NCBI RefSeq assembly: GCF_005869225.1
Contig: NZ_SWFP01000002.1
Span: 372,001 to 436,000 of the forward strand
Source: Dyadobacter bucti
GTDB taxonomy: Bacteria; Bacteroidota; Bacteroidia; Cytophagales; Spirosomataceae
Direction: 5' to 3'
DNA: 64,000 nucleotides
Shown: positions 1 to 9,819 of the stretch, piece by piece
How the letters are laid out: each line of letters begins with the position of its first letter
How positions within the stretch are numbered: the stretch's first letter is position 1
Position numbers and translations under genes: made by a program
The notes under the pieces: model-generated
Seen by the model: only the letters and a program-made list of their open reading frames with translations
Databases searched by the model: none
What the model was told of the DNA's origin: nothing

Positions 1-2248
1 TAAGTTCGATAAATTCTTCATCGGGTGTTTCAGCTGTAACTCCGGAAGCTGACTGTATTTTCCATTTCTGAAAAGGCTGCTTCAACCTTGTAACTCCACC
101 CTTCTCCGCTACGATCTTTACCTCTGAAATAACGCCGTTCACTTTCTTTGCACTGACCAGAAACGCCCCTTCCGCGCGCAGTTTGTTAAATGAAACCTCT
201 TTCCAGTCGGCAGGAACGGCCGGCATGATCTCGATAAAACCCGCGTAACTCTGCAGGAGCATTTCCTGTAATCCGGCAGCAAACGCAAAATTTCCCTCGA
301 GCGTGAACGGACGGTAGGTAAATTTGGAAAGACCCGATTTTGTCTGATCGCCATTGACATGAAAACTGTTTGGCAAACAAAACGCCTTAGCAAAAATCGA
401 TAAGTTTTTGGCGGCGCCCTCCCCATCTTTTGCCCGGGCTTTCATGTTGGCCAGCCAGGAATAGGAATAACCACACCAATAATCCGGCCCGATCTTTTCA
501 AGTCTCTCAATCGAGTTTTTGATGATCGATTGTGCATCTGCTCCATCCTCCCATTTGATAAGGCTCAAAGGATGGATCGCCATCATATGGGAAAAATGCC
601 GGTGCGACTCGTTATACGGCAGGGAAGCGGCAAACATCAGTTCTTTATTTTCCGTAACCGCATAATCTCCGAATTCGGAAAGTACCTCCTGCCAGTGATC
701 CGCGTCTTTCGTCAGCCCCAGTTCCACGGCCAGTTCTTTGGCTCCGCTGAATGCAAACTTCATCAGCGAGAGATCATAGTTGGTGTTTTCTGGAAACCAT
801 GCAGATAGCTTGTTATCATTGATTTCGGGGCTGGAACTGATCGGTAACTTTCTCAGCCCACTGCTATCCGGTACGGTAATATTTTCAAGAAACGTACATA
901 CCTCCCTGAACCACGGATAAGCACGGTTTTTTAAAAAATCACGGTCCATACTATATCTCCACTGCAGATAATAGTGATGCGCCAGCCACGAAGATACCGT
1001 TGGAGAAAGCGAATATTGTATCCAGCCTCCCATTTCAGTACCGTCCAATGTTGTCACCCCCGGAACCGCCAGCCCATCAGTCCCGAAGTATAATTTGGTA
1101 TAACGTTTATAATTTTCAAGATTGGCATCCAGATGGTCGAAATAGCCCAGCCCTTCTTCCAGATGGTTTCCGCTGTAACTTGGCCAGTAACTCAGCTGGG
1201 TATTCAGATCGTGGTGAAAATCTCCTTTCCACGGCGGGATGCGGCCATTGTCCGCCGTCCAGACTGCCTGTAACGAAATAGGCGGCGCCCCTCTCCTGGC
1301 GGCCGATCCGAATTTGTATTGTTCAAGATACCATTGTTTTTCGAGCGTTGTATCCGGTACGCTCAGTGACGACTGCGCCCAGAATTTATTCCACCAGACA
1401 CTATGGCTCGCGTAATCTTTTGTATAGCCGCGCAACAATGCACGCTCAGTAACGGCAGAAGAAGACGGACTTACTTTTTGGTCCGGATATTGGGAAGAAA
1501 TACTCCATACACCTTCCATCACGCCGTTTTTAACATCACTCCATTGAACCGTGATCTGATATTTAAAACCTCCCCATCCTTCCTGCTCATAAACAATCCT
1601 GTTCTTTTGTTTCGTCACAGAACCCTGCTTATAGCCCAGCCTGGCCAAGTCGTCTCCCACCAGCGAGTTGACCGCCCCTCCTTCTTCAATTTTGCCCTGG
1701 TACTTTGGCGCAACAAGGTCAGGCATCAACCCGGCTTTTAAGTTTTCAAAACGGAACCAGCCAACCGGCTCGATAGCATGGACGAAAGTTTTCAGCTTCA
1801 TGCCGCTTTCCCATTCCACTTCACATAAGGCCTTTGAAACGGACAGGTTGACGGATTTTACTTTCGCCGCATCATTGATCGCAAACTCCAATGCACCAGC
1901 CGGAATTTTGGAAGGTGCAGGTTCCCTATCATAAGGAGCATCAAAAAATTGCTGAACAGGTTTGTAATCCTTTTTCGCGACCTGGCCCTGCACCCATTGA
2001 TAACTAAACTCTTTCCGGTGGAGGCCGGCCATCGGACGCATATCCCAGATATCTGCCCTGTCCAGAGAGAAACGCAGCTTTTCGCTATTTTGCCAGATCA
2101 GCGCACCGACTGTAGCATTACCCAGCGGAATAGCTTCGTCCCAGACATTGGCAAGCCTGTTGCTTTGCAAATCATGTTTGGCGAGTGGCTGTGAAAGCAC
2201 ATTGGCACACAGAAGCAATCCAAAGACAGTCAGTATGATTTTTTGCAT
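1..2248 (-). CDS. Secreted GH95-type glycoside hydrolase (3' end beyond window)
   Basis: Translating the minus strand from the ATG at 2248 gives an unbroken 749-codon frame that runs off the window edge. It begins with a signal peptide (MQKIILTVFGLLLCANVLSQ). The body has the layout of family GH95 (alpha-L-fucosidase/alpha-L-galactosidase, alpha/alpha-barrel): an N-terminal beta domain, a DLNTQLSYWP segment near residue 347, an SSSPE segment with a Glu near 475, and EGNFAFAAGLQEMLLQS near 651. In characterised GH95 fucosidases the corresponding places hold an Asn-x-Asn pair, the acid Glu and a base Asp in a DGNF motif. Here the first Asn reads Asp and the base position reads Glu, so the substrate may differ. 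It probably acts on fucose- or galactose-containing glycans in the periplasm or at the surface. Family fairly sure, specificity unknown. Confidence 0.8.
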   Translation of the reverse strand, partial: MQKIILTVFGLLLCANVLSQPLAKHDLQSNRLANVWDEAIPLGNATVGALIWQNSEKLRFSLDRADIWDMRPMAGLHRKEFSYQWVQGQVAKKDYKPVQQFFDAPYDREPAPSKIPAGALEFAINDAAKVKSVNLSVSKALCEVEWESGMKLKTFVHAIEPVGWFRFENLKAGLMPDLVAPKYQGKIEEGGAVNSLVGDDLARLGYKQGSVTKQKNRIVYEQEGWGGFKYQITVQWSDVKNGVMEGVWSISSQYPDQKVSPSSSAVTERALLRGYTKDYASHSVWWNKFWAQSSLSVPDTTLEKQWYLEQYKFGSAARRGAPPISLQAVWTADNGRIPPWKGDFHHDLNTQLSYWPSYSGNHLEEGLGYFDHLDANLENYKRYTKLYFGTDGLAVPGVTTLDGTEMGGWIQYSLSPTVSSWLAHHYYLQWRYSMDRDFLKNRAYPWFREVCTFLENITVPDSSGLRKLPISSSPEINDNKLSAWFPENTNYDLSLMKFAFSGAKELAVELGLTKDADHWQEVLSEFGDYAVTENKELMFAASLPYNESHRHFSHMMAIHPLSLIKWEDGADAQSIIKNSIERLEKIGPDYWCGYSYSWLANMKARAKDGEGAAKNLSIFAKAFCLPNSFHVNGDQTKSGLSKFTYRPFTLEGNFAFAAGLQEMLLQSYAGFIEIMPAVPADWKEVSFNKLRAEGAFLVSAKKVNGVISEVKIVAEKGGVTRLKQPFQKWKIQSASGVTAETPDEEFIEL

Positions 2249-2321
2249 AGATTTTCGAATACTTAATGTAATACGCCTGAAATATATGTTGGTCACCCGA
2301 ATTTCCGGATTGTTTATAAAA

Positions 2322-3578
2322 TTATTTTTTACCTGCTTCCAGTATCTGTATCACCCGGTCGTCGAGCGGAGGATGTAAACTGTTGAGCAGCCACCAGCCA
2401 TGAATTTTTGCCCCGCAGTTCACCAGCAGCTGAATCACATCCAGATGCGCCTCATCAAGTTCGCCATGGGAAGTTACCCATACAGCCTGATCCAGCACCG
2501 TGCCTCCGTATTCATTGTGCGCCTCGAGCGGAGCTTTCCCATCGATCAGCAATTGAACGGTATCTGCATAGCCATTGAAAGCTGCCCAATGCAGTGCAGT
2601 CCATCCCCTCTTATCAGATGAAGCCGGGTCTACCCCTTTTGAGAGCAGCAACTCCACAATATGGTTACGGTTATGCATCGCCGCCCAGACCAAAGCCAGC
2701 TTGAGATTCTCTGCGGGTGTATTTACAGGTATCCAGGGAACATTGAGCAAAGGGACGCCACGTTTAAGGCTGCCGTCGGGTTCCAGAAAACTTTCCACGA
2801 GGTCATCTCTTCCGAGCCCTGCTGCCACGACAATGTTATCTACCGCTGCGCCCCGTCGGGCGAGGGTTTCGGCCGCATCCGCATAGTGAAAAGCGAGGGC
2901 GGTGATCAACGGAGAGCCGTCGTGCCAGACACCATCGACCGACGCTCCAAAGTCCAGAAGCACTTCAACAAGAGCCGCCTGCACGCCTGCTTTGGCAGGA
3001 TGAACGCTTGAAACAAGCAAATCCAGTGTGGAACCATGGTTCCCGTTGTATACCTCCGCCAAAGCATCCACCTCTGCTCCTGCTTTCAGAAGCATTTTGC
3101 AGATATCGACGGCATTTCCCGGAGAATGCTGCCGGAAATTCTCGACACCGTTCGCGGCTATGTAATGTAGCAGCGTAGCCTTATGCATACGGTCGGAGCG
3201 AATTTTTGTCAAAGCTGGATTTTTGCTGAGCAATGTCGCGAGCGTATCTATGTCCCCTGATACAATTGCATCTGCTGCGCGCTCGAACTGCTTAACAACG
3301 GAATTGTCTTCTGAAAGAGCCTGCACATGACTGCAAAACACTTCCCAGCTTTCAAAACCGTGCTCCCGCGCAACTACCAGCCGGGCATCCCCTATCTCAA
3401 AATGTGTAACAGGCTTGTTGAGCTCCGCCAGCTTCGCCGGGTCGGGGTGGTATTTTCTGACATGCTGAATGGTGGTGGTGTCTACCGCGCGGCAGGATTC
3501 AAACAATTTCTGAGCCCTGTTTTCGAAGTATGTCAAAGTCTCGCCATTTTCTATCGGGGTAACGTCTGAGGTTTCCAT
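2322..3578 (-). CDS. Ankyrin-repeat protein
   Basis: 418 residues without a signal peptide or membrane segment, so probably cytoplasmic. The first ~95 residues form a conserved-looking leader of unknown role (FEIGDARLVVAREHGFESW). After it come several ankyrin repeats, the clearest around residues 325-360 (DKRGWTALHWAAFNGYADTV) with flanking repeats that contain LLLSKGVDP and LLKAGAEVDALA. Ankyrin repeats are protein-binding scaffolds, so no enzymatic role can be read off. The gene lies 73 bp upstream of the GH95 gene on the same strand, but a functional link is not evident. Start chosen at the ATG at 3578. Confidence 0.85.
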   Translation of the reverse strand: METSDVTPIENGETLTYFENRAQKLFESCRAVDTTTIQHVRKYHPDPAKLAELNKPVTHFEIGDARLVVAREHGFESWEVFCSHVQALSEDNSVVKQFERAADAIVSGDIDTLATLLSKNPALTKIRSDRMHKATLLHYIAANGVENFRQHSPGNAVDICKMLLKAGAEVDALAEVYNGNHGSTLDLLVSSVHPAKAGVQAALVEVLLDFGASVDGVWHDGSPLITALAFHYADAAETLARRGAAVDNIVVAAGLGRDDLVESFLEPDGSLKRGVPLLNVPWIPVNTPAENLKLALVWAAMHNRNHIVELLLSKGVDPASSDKRGWTALHWAAFNGYADTVQLLIDGKAPLEAHNEYGGTVLDQAVWVTSHGELDEAHLDVIQLLVNCGAKIHGWWLLNSLHPPLDDRVIQILEAGKK

Positions 3579-4105
3579 AACCTGTGAATTTATGATTTGT
3601 GAAAGGTAATTGCGTCCTCGATTTTTTTCCGACTTAAAAAACCAAACAAATCATGTTCTGTTAAGATAGAATGTCCGTCGCTGACTTCGTCTGTACGTGT
3701 TGTTAGATAAAAACTAAATGTTAACCTGGCCCGGCAGGCGCTTACCTCTGCCGACGCAGGGCTGGTAAAGTCGGGACGACAATGAAAACAATAATAACTT
3801 GGGATCAATGCTTACGGAAAAGCCAAAAGAAACAGGATTGCGATCCATGTTTTCTGGCCCTGGCGAATGTGTTCGAAGAGATGAAGTGATGGCTGGATGC
3901 AGAAATTTATTCATGTAAAGGAACGTGAGTTTACGCGGTAAAATGTTCAGGCGACACAATTCAAATTACACCAATATATACCATAAAAATAACTGGAAAA
4001 ACAATATTTCAAACATATTCCGAAAGTTTAGTTTTCGGTTCGGACACGTGGTCGGCACCGGAAATTTGCGGGAGCGGAGATAATATTTTTTAGTGCAAAG
4101 ACACG
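3579..4105. other. Intergenic stretch with one possible small ORF
   Basis: About 530 bp between the ankyrin gene and the DUF2723 terminator. The longer open frames on the minus strand have unlikely compositions and no family features. The only coding-like item is a plus-strand 35-codon frame at 3782-3889. Its sequence (MKTIITWDQCLRKSQKKQ then DCDPCF and a leucine/alanine helix) is too short to judge. Nothing else recognised. Confidence 0.4.
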
Positions 4106-4152
4106 AAATGCAATTGCCATGGAACGTGCTGATTCCATGACAATTGCATTTT
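4106..4152 (-). terminator. Hairpin downstream of the DUF2723 gene
   Basis: Near-perfect inverted repeat: the left arm AAATGCAATTGCCATGGAA (4106-4124) pairs with TTCCATGACAATTGCATTT (4133 on) around an 8-nt loop. It lies 16 bp beyond the stop codon of the minus-strand gene. The run of T after the stem is weak on the minus strand, so it may be a 3'-end stabiliser more than a classic intrinsic terminator. Confidence 0.6.
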
Positions 4153-4167
4153 AAGATCTCCCGATGC

Positions 4168-7140
4168 TCAGTTTTCCCGGCTGTTCATATTGAACGCCAC
4201 CAGATGTTTTTCAAAGATAGAGTCATACCTGTCTGCCGCATCTACCTGTTTCGCGTTGCGGCATTCCCTGGCAATGGTCTGAAGAATATAGAGGTCTACA
4301 TTTACATCCCTCCCTTTTACCCCATTTTCTTTGGCCCAGGTCAGGTTTTCATCTGCTCGGATTGCCATTGTTTTTGCCGAATCCAGCGCTTTTTTGTCTT
4401 CCCCAACATCGAACAGCATCCCGACAAATCCCGCCGAAAACTGGTCGAAAGGAATGGTATCGTCCGGCATTACAGTCATCGCGCGGTTCACCACATTCCG
4501 AGCTTCATTCAGCCGCTTTTCGGCAATAAGCTGCCCTGCAAGCCTGAGAAATGCGATTCGCGCACTGGCTACGGGCGCACCCAGATAAGTGTCGTCATAA
4601 TACGTTTTCGGATTGTTCATTTCCCGCCACGACATTTTGTTCATCATGTTATCATACATCACATCCGTATTCACATATCCGTCGGCGGCACCCTCCACCC
4701 GCACCGGAAGCAGGCGGTACACATATCCTTCCAGCTGCAGATATTCCTGCAACCCCAGGTTGTGCGAGGTACCCATCGTAGAAGAGAAATAAATGGGTCT
4801 TTTCCAGTCATTGCTCGCGATGATATCCAGCATCACCAGGTCGCCTTTGTACAGATTCTTTTCCCCGATATTCCAGCTCATAGAGTCGCCCAGATAGGGT
4901 AAAAGATCATTTTTAACAATGTTAGATTTTTTAACCCGAGCCGAATCAACAGGAAGGAACAAAATTGGTGATGGCAAAATAGCCGTCATATCCCCGCTCG
5001 TCAGCGGTACCTGTATGGCTTTATTTTCCTGCCTGATCAGTTCCAGGTATTCTTTGAGATTAATGCCGTTTTTGACCGAGGGAATTTCGTAGAACGGAAC
5101 AAATTCATTCTTACCGCTCGCATAGGCATCGGTATCCAGCGAAAACGGCAGCGCATCGGAATCGTTTATTTTACGTTTCAGCTGGCGGATATACCAGTCT
5201 GTCCCTAAAAACGTCTGAACACAGACGCGCACATCTTTTCTGAAACCTTCCACTTCCTGCACATACCAGAGCGGAAAAGTATCGTTATCGCCACCAGTGA
5301 ACAAAATCGCATTGGGCGCGCAACCACTCAGAATATTTCGGGCAAAATCCACAGAATGGTAACGGTTGCTGCGATCTTGGTTATCCCAGCCTTTGGCCAC
5401 CATCATAACAGGAACGCAGAGGCTCAGCGTGGTTGCAAAGGCTACCTGCATATTTTCCGTCTTTATTATTTTTCGCAAACCGCCTGCAATAGTCAGCACG
5501 CCGAAGCCTATCCACATACAGAAAATATAATAGGACCCCACGTAGATGTAGTCTCTTTCCCGTGGTTCGGAAGGGGGTGAATTCAGGTAAATAACGAGTG
5601 CTACGCCTGTCAGGATGAACAATAATCCGGTAACCACAAGGTCCTTTTTTCTCCTGCTGTACATACCAACAATGCCCGCGAGCCCAAGCAGAAAAGGCAA
5701 CATGTAAAAATTGTTGTGTCCGCGGTTTTGGGTAACAGAAGATGGAAAAGATCCAGCCAGCTGCCAGGGAAGCAAAGTTCCGGCCCCTTCCCTGTCGCTT
5801 TCCCGGCCTACAAAATTCCAGAGAAAATAACGCCAGTACATGTGCCCGATCTGGTGGGAGAACATAAAAGAAAGGTTATGCTTCATGCCCGGTTTCTGCC
5901 CTTCTGCCAGTCCGGTCATTTGCCGGTAGAGTTCCGGGTGGCCGGGCTGGGAGCTGTACATCCTCGGCAAGAGCATGTGGGCTGTCGGCTCATATTCATA
6001 TTCGGGCCTGTAATCGGTAATTACGTACTTCCCATCCTGCTTGCGGTAAATCGGCGCGCCCCTTTTCTGGCTGATCGGGTTTGAGATAAAGGTTGGCCCA
6101 TACAAAAGCGGCCGGTTCTCATATTGCTCTCTTTTGAGGTAAGAAACGAAACGCAGGACATTGCTGGGGTCATTCTCGTTGATCGGAGGATTGTATTCCG
6201 ACCTCACAAGCACCATGATATAAGAGGAATACCCCACCAGCACAAATGCAAAACTGAGCAATGCAGTATTGAGTAACACTTTCTCGGCCCGCTGCGAATA
6301 CCGGATGCCCCAGACCAGCGTGCCCAGAAACAGAACGATAAAAAACACGATGCCCCAGGTGTAGGGAAATCCAAGTGTGTTCACAAAGAATATCTCAAAT
6401 TTCCCGGCAATCTCGGGCAGGCCCGGTATAATGCCCGAATTGATGATACCCAGGATAATAAGCCCCGAAAGAAATGCCACAGTACCGCCAAAAACAGTCG
6501 GTTTCGGATATTTTTTGAAATAATACACCAGTGCTAGCGCCGGTATCGCCACCAGGTTCAGCAAGTGCACACCGATGGAAATCCCGACCAGATAAGCCGT
6601 AAAGATCAGCCACCGGTTTTCTGTCGCAGGATCAGAAATACTTTCCCATTTAAAAACAGCCCAGATCACAATAGCCGTAAAAAATGAAGACAGTGCGTAA
6701 ACCTCCGCCTCTACGGCCGAAAACCAGAAAGAATCCGACCAGGTGTAAGCCAGCGCACCAATGACGCCGCAGGCGATGACCAGCATACCGTCCGTTTTGT
6801 TCCAATCAAGCTCAGCTTTTCCGATCAGTTTGCGTGCCAGCAATGTAATTGTCCAGTACAAAAAAAGGATCGTGAATGCGCTGCTCAGCACGGAAACCAT
6901 ATTAACCCAGTATGCTACTTTCGTAAGGTTACCAAAAGCGAGAAGTGAGAAAATACGCCCTATGAGCAGAAATAAAGGGGAGCCCGGCGGATGCGGCACC
7001 TGAAGTTTGAAAGCGCACGCAATGAATTCACCGCAATCCCAGAAGCTGGCCGTGCGCTCCATCGTAAGTGCGTAAGTAATGAATGCTATTGCAAACATCG
7101 ACCAGCCGGCGATGTTGTTCCATCGTTTAAAATGCATCAT
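4168..7140 (-). CDS. DUF2723 membrane protein (GT-C-like)
   Basis: 990 residues. The N-terminal ~500 residues carry about a dozen hydrophobic segments; the C-terminal half is mostly soluble. The first loop has the family signature ERTASFWDCGEFIACAFKL followed by QVPHPPGSPLF, typical of DUF2723 proteins (TMEM260-like). The acidic WDCGE motif resembles the catalytic Asp loop of GT-C glycosyltransferases such as protein O-mannosyltransferases. A role in transferring sugar from a lipid-linked donor to exported proteins or glycans is therefore plausible, but it is inferred. It is monocistronic, divergent from the permease at 7468, and followed by a strong hairpin. Confidence 0.85.
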   Translation of the reverse strand: MMHFKRWNNIAGWSMFAIAFITYALTMERTASFWDCGEFIACAFKLQVPHPPGSPLFLLIGRIFSLLAFGNLTKVAYWVNMVSVLSSAFTILFLYWTITLLARKLIGKAELDWNKTDGMLVIACGVIGALAYTWSDSFWFSAVEAEVYALSSFFTAIVIWAVFKWESISDPATENRWLIFTAYLVGISIGVHLLNLVAIPALALVYYFKKYPKPTVFGGTVAFLSGLIILGIINSGIIPGLPEIAGKFEIFFVNTLGFPYTWGIVFFIVLFLGTLVWGIRYSQRAEKVLLNTALLSFAFVLVGYSSYIMVLVRSEYNPPINENDPSNVLRFVSYLKREQYENRPLLYGPTFISNPISQKRGAPIYRKQDGKYVITDYRPEYEYEPTAHMLLPRMYSSQPGHPELYRQMTGLAEGQKPGMKHNLSFMFSHQIGHMYWRYFLWNFVGRESDREGAGTLLPWQLAGSFPSSVTQNRGHNNFYMLPFLLGLAGIVGMYSRRKKDLVVTGLLFILTGVALVIYLNSPPSEPRERDYIYVGSYYIFCMWIGFGVLTIAGGLRKIIKTENMQVAFATTLSLCVPVMMVAKGWDNQDRSNRYHSVDFARNILSGCAPNAILFTGGDNDTFPLWYVQEVEGFRKDVRVCVQTFLGTDWYIRQLKRKINDSDALPFSLDTDAYASGKNEFVPFYEIPSVKNGINLKEYLELIRQENKAIQVPLTSGDMTAILPSPILFLPVDSARVKKSNIVKNDLLPYLGDSMSWNIGEKNLYKGDLVMLDIIASNDWKRPIYFSSTMGTSHNLGLQEYLQLEGYVYRLLPVRVEGAADGYVNTDVMYDNMMNKMSWREMNNPKTYYDDTYLGAPVASARIAFLRLAGQLIAEKRLNEARNVVNRAMTVMPDDTIPFDQFSAGFVGMLFDVGEDKKALDSAKTMAIRADENLTWAKENGVKGRDVNVDLYILQTIARECRNAKQVDAADRYDSIFEKHLVAFNMNSREN

Positions 7141-7467
7141 ATCGGATGAGTTTGGTATGCCCCAAAACTATCCAAACAGCATCAATCAGCTGGAGCGGAA
7201 AATCATAAAAAACGTTAACTAAACGCGGTAAAACCGCCTTCTTAACTTTCTTTAACATCACTGCCGCGCCACATTACCCGAAGATCAGGGCGATCGTCCG
7301 CTAACGCGGGTTGATTGTTCAAAAACGAACAATTACAATCAACGAAAAGTATATAATTAACTACTATCCAATACATTAGGATTAAGTTTGGTTTCTGGTA
7401 CGCATATTTACCAGAAATAAAAAAAAGGCATTTTCAGCCACTACGGCCTTATCCAACACCCAACACC
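7141..7467. promoter_or_regulatory. Divergent promoter region with inverted repeat and -7 box
   Basis: 327 bp between two divergent genes. It contains an inverted repeat, GTTGATTGTTC ... GAACAATtacAATCAAC (7310-7343), which could be an operator or a hairpin. A TAAGTTTG at 7383-7390 (plus strand, 78 bp before the ATG at 7468) matches the Bacteroidota -7 consensus TAnnTTTG. A TAGTTTTG on the minus strand at 7163-7170 could serve the DUF2723 gene. No convincing -33 TTG is spaced correctly for either. Confidence 0.3.
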
Positions 7468-9819
7468 ATGTTACAGAACTACTTCAAGATCGCTGTCAGG
7501 AGTTTGTTAAAAAACAAGCTGTTTTCCTTTATCAACGTATTCGGACTGGCCCTGGGCATGTCGTGCAGCCTCCTGATCTGGCTTTGGGTCAAAGATGAGC
7601 TGTCGTTCAACCACTTCTACCCAAAGCTTGAAAATATGTACCTGGTACGTGCGGGCTCGGAATGGAAGGGAACATATTCCGTAGGAATGGTGACATCGGG
7701 TCCCTGGTCCGAATCCTTCGAGAAAGAAGTACCCGAAATAGAAGCAGTAACCAAAATCACGTGGGACAAGGAACTTTTGGTGAAAGTAGGCGAAAAAACA
7801 ACCAGGGAAAACGGGATATATGCAACGAAGGATTTTTTTAAAGTATTCGGGTTGCCATTTGTGGCGGGCAATCCCGGAAAAGCAATTGAACAGCCGACAT
7901 CTATTGCCATATCACGTAAGATGGCTGAAAAATTCTACGGCACGGCCAACGCCATCGGCCGGACGCTGAAACTGGACAATGCGAAGGAATTCATGGTCAG
8001 TGCTGTTTTTGAGGATGTTCCGTCGAATTCTTCTGAGCAATTCGAATGGGTTGCCAATTTTAAAGTGCATGAGCAGGACTGGATGAAATGGTGGGGAAAC
8101 TATAGTTTCAAAACCTATGTGCTGCTCAACCCGAAAGCCGATCCCGTTCTCGCTGAAAAAATAATGCAGAAAGTGATCAAAAAGAACTGCCCGCCGCAGC
8201 TCACCAGTTTCCCGGTACTTCAGCCTATGAAGGATGCATACCTATATTCCGAATATGAAGGTCTGAAAGCAACTGGCGGCAGGATCGAATATGTACGGGT
8301 GTTTTCGATCGTGGCCATATTTATGCTGCTCATTGCCTGTGTCAACTTTATGAATCTTGCTACCGCGAGGTCTGTGAACAGGGCCAAGGAAGTTGGTGTG
8401 CGGAAAGTTGTTGGCGCAGAAAAGAAATACCTTGTCATGCAGTTCATAGGGGAATCGCTGATCGTGAGCGGACTGGCTGCCATGCTGTCGCTCATTTTTG
8501 TTTACAGTCTGATGCCCGTATTCAATGATGTGGTCCAGAAAAAGATCGACCTTACCGCATCCGATCCTTTTTTGTGGTTTTCCGTAGTCGGGCTGATTAT
8601 CATTACTGGCTTCGTTGCAGGAAGTTACCCGGCATTGTATCTCTCCGCGCTGCAGCCAGTACGCATTTTAAAAGGTAAGCTTGGCATCGGCGACAGCAGC
8701 GCTTTTTTGAGAAAAGGCCTCGTAATATTCCAGTTTGGATTATCGGTTTTCCTGATTGTCGGTATGATTGTCATCGGCAGACAAATGAACTACATCCAGA
8801 CAAAACGCCTGGGACTGGATAAATCGAATGTACTTTACATCCCGATCGAAGGCGACTTGTACAACAAACTTGAAGCATTCAGGCAGGAAGTCATCAATTC
8901 TCCGTCTGTGCTGGCCGCCACTACTACCGGTTCAATCCCGACCAACATCGTTGGTAATTCCGGTGACCTGGACTGGCCAGGCCGCGATAAGGATATCGAC
9001 AATACCGTACATGCCACTTTCGTCGGTTATGATTTTGCCAAAACCATGAACATCAAAATGGTGGACGGCCGTGACTTTTCGAAGGATTTTGCGGCGGATA
9101 CGGCGAATTACATCATCAATGAGGCTGCCGCAAAACTGATGAAAATGAAGGATCCTGTCGGAAAACAGGTAAAATTCTGGATGGGCAACGGAACAATTGT
9201 CGGACTGATGCAGGATTTTCATCTCAACTCCTTTCATTCAGCGATCAAACCATTGATACTTGTAAGCTACAAAGGCCTGAATACCGAGTTTATAATGGTC
9301 AGAGCCAAGTCCGGAAGAACCACAGACGCGATTGCACATCTGGAAAAAACAACCCGGAAATTCAATCCCGCCTATCCGTTCTCCTACCATTTCCTGGATG
9401 AAGATTATGAACGGATGTACCGTTCGGAAATGATCGTGAACACGCTCATCCGGTACTTCGGGTTCCTGGCTATTCTCATTTCCTGTCTCGGACTGCTAGG
9501 CCTTGCTGCATTTACAGCAGAGCAGCGCACTAAAGAGATTGGTATCAGAAAAGTTCTGGGTGCCAATGTGGCCAGCGTCATTGCACTGCTTTCAAAAGAT
9601 TTTATAAAACTCGTCCTGGCCGCTTTTGCAGTGGCATGTCCCGTTTCCTGGTACATTATGAACAAATGGCTGAACGGCTTTGCCTACCACATTGATCTTA
9701 CCTGGGGCATTTTCGTTCTCGCGGGCTCTGCGGCACTGTTTATTGCCTTGTTCACGGTTAGTTTCCAGAGCATCAAGGCGGCTCTCATGAATCCTGTCAA
9801 GTCTCTGCAGACCGAATGA
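7468..9819 (+). CDS. FtsX/MacB-type ABC transporter permease
   Basis: 783 residues with the duplicated layout of Bacteroidota MacB/FtsX permeases. There is an N-terminal membrane segment (INVFGLALGMSCSLLIWLW), a MacB-type periplasmic domain (~50-275) and a three-segment FtsX domain (~285-420) with the ATRSVNRAKEVGVRKVVGA coupling helix. A second periplasmic domain (~430-660) follows, then a second FtsX domain (~670-783) containing AEQRTKEIGIRKVLGA. No ATPase gene lies nearby, so the nucleotide-binding partner is encoded elsewhere. Such permeases drive efflux or mechanotransmission at the inner membrane; substrate unknown. Monocistronic. Confidence 0.92.
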   Translation: MLQNYFKIAVRSLLKNKLFSFINVFGLALGMSCSLLIWLWVKDELSFNHFYPKLENMYLVRAGSEWKGTYSVGMVTSGPWSESFEKEVPEIEAVTKITWDKELLVKVGEKTTRENGIYATKDFFKVFGLPFVAGNPGKAIEQPTSIAISRKMAEKFYGTANAIGRTLKLDNAKEFMVSAVFEDVPSNSSEQFEWVANFKVHEQDWMKWWGNYSFKTYVLLNPKADPVLAEKIMQKVIKKNCPPQLTSFPVLQPMKDAYLYSEYEGLKATGGRIEYVRVFSIVAIFMLLIACVNFMNLATARSVNRAKEVGVRKVVGAEKKYLVMQFIGESLIVSGLAAMLSLIFVYSLMPVFNDVVQKKIDLTASDPFLWFSVVGLIIITGFVAGSYPALYLSALQPVRILKGKLGIGDSSAFLRKGLVIFQFGLSVFLIVGMIVIGRQMNYIQTKRLGLDKSNVLYIPIEGDLYNKLEAFRQEVINSPSVLAATTTGSIPTNIVGNSGDLDWPGRDKDIDNTVHATFVGYDFAKTMNIKMVDGRDFSKDFAADTANYIINEAAAKLMKMKDPVGKQVKFWMGNGTIVGLMQDFHLNSFHSAIKPLILVSYKGLNTEFIMVRAKSGRTTDAIAHLEKTTRKFNPAYPFSYHFLDEDYERMYRSEMIVNTLIRYFGFLAILISCLGLLGLAAFTAEQRTKEIGIRKVLGANVASVIALLSKDFIKLVLAAFAVACPVSWYIMNKWLNGFAYHIDLTWGIFVLAGSAALFIALFTVSFQSIKAALMNPVKSLQTE

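Noticed and set aside
4144..4902. Plus-strand 252-codon frame
   Set aside because: Antisense shadow of the DUF2723 gene; His- and Phe-rich without domains.
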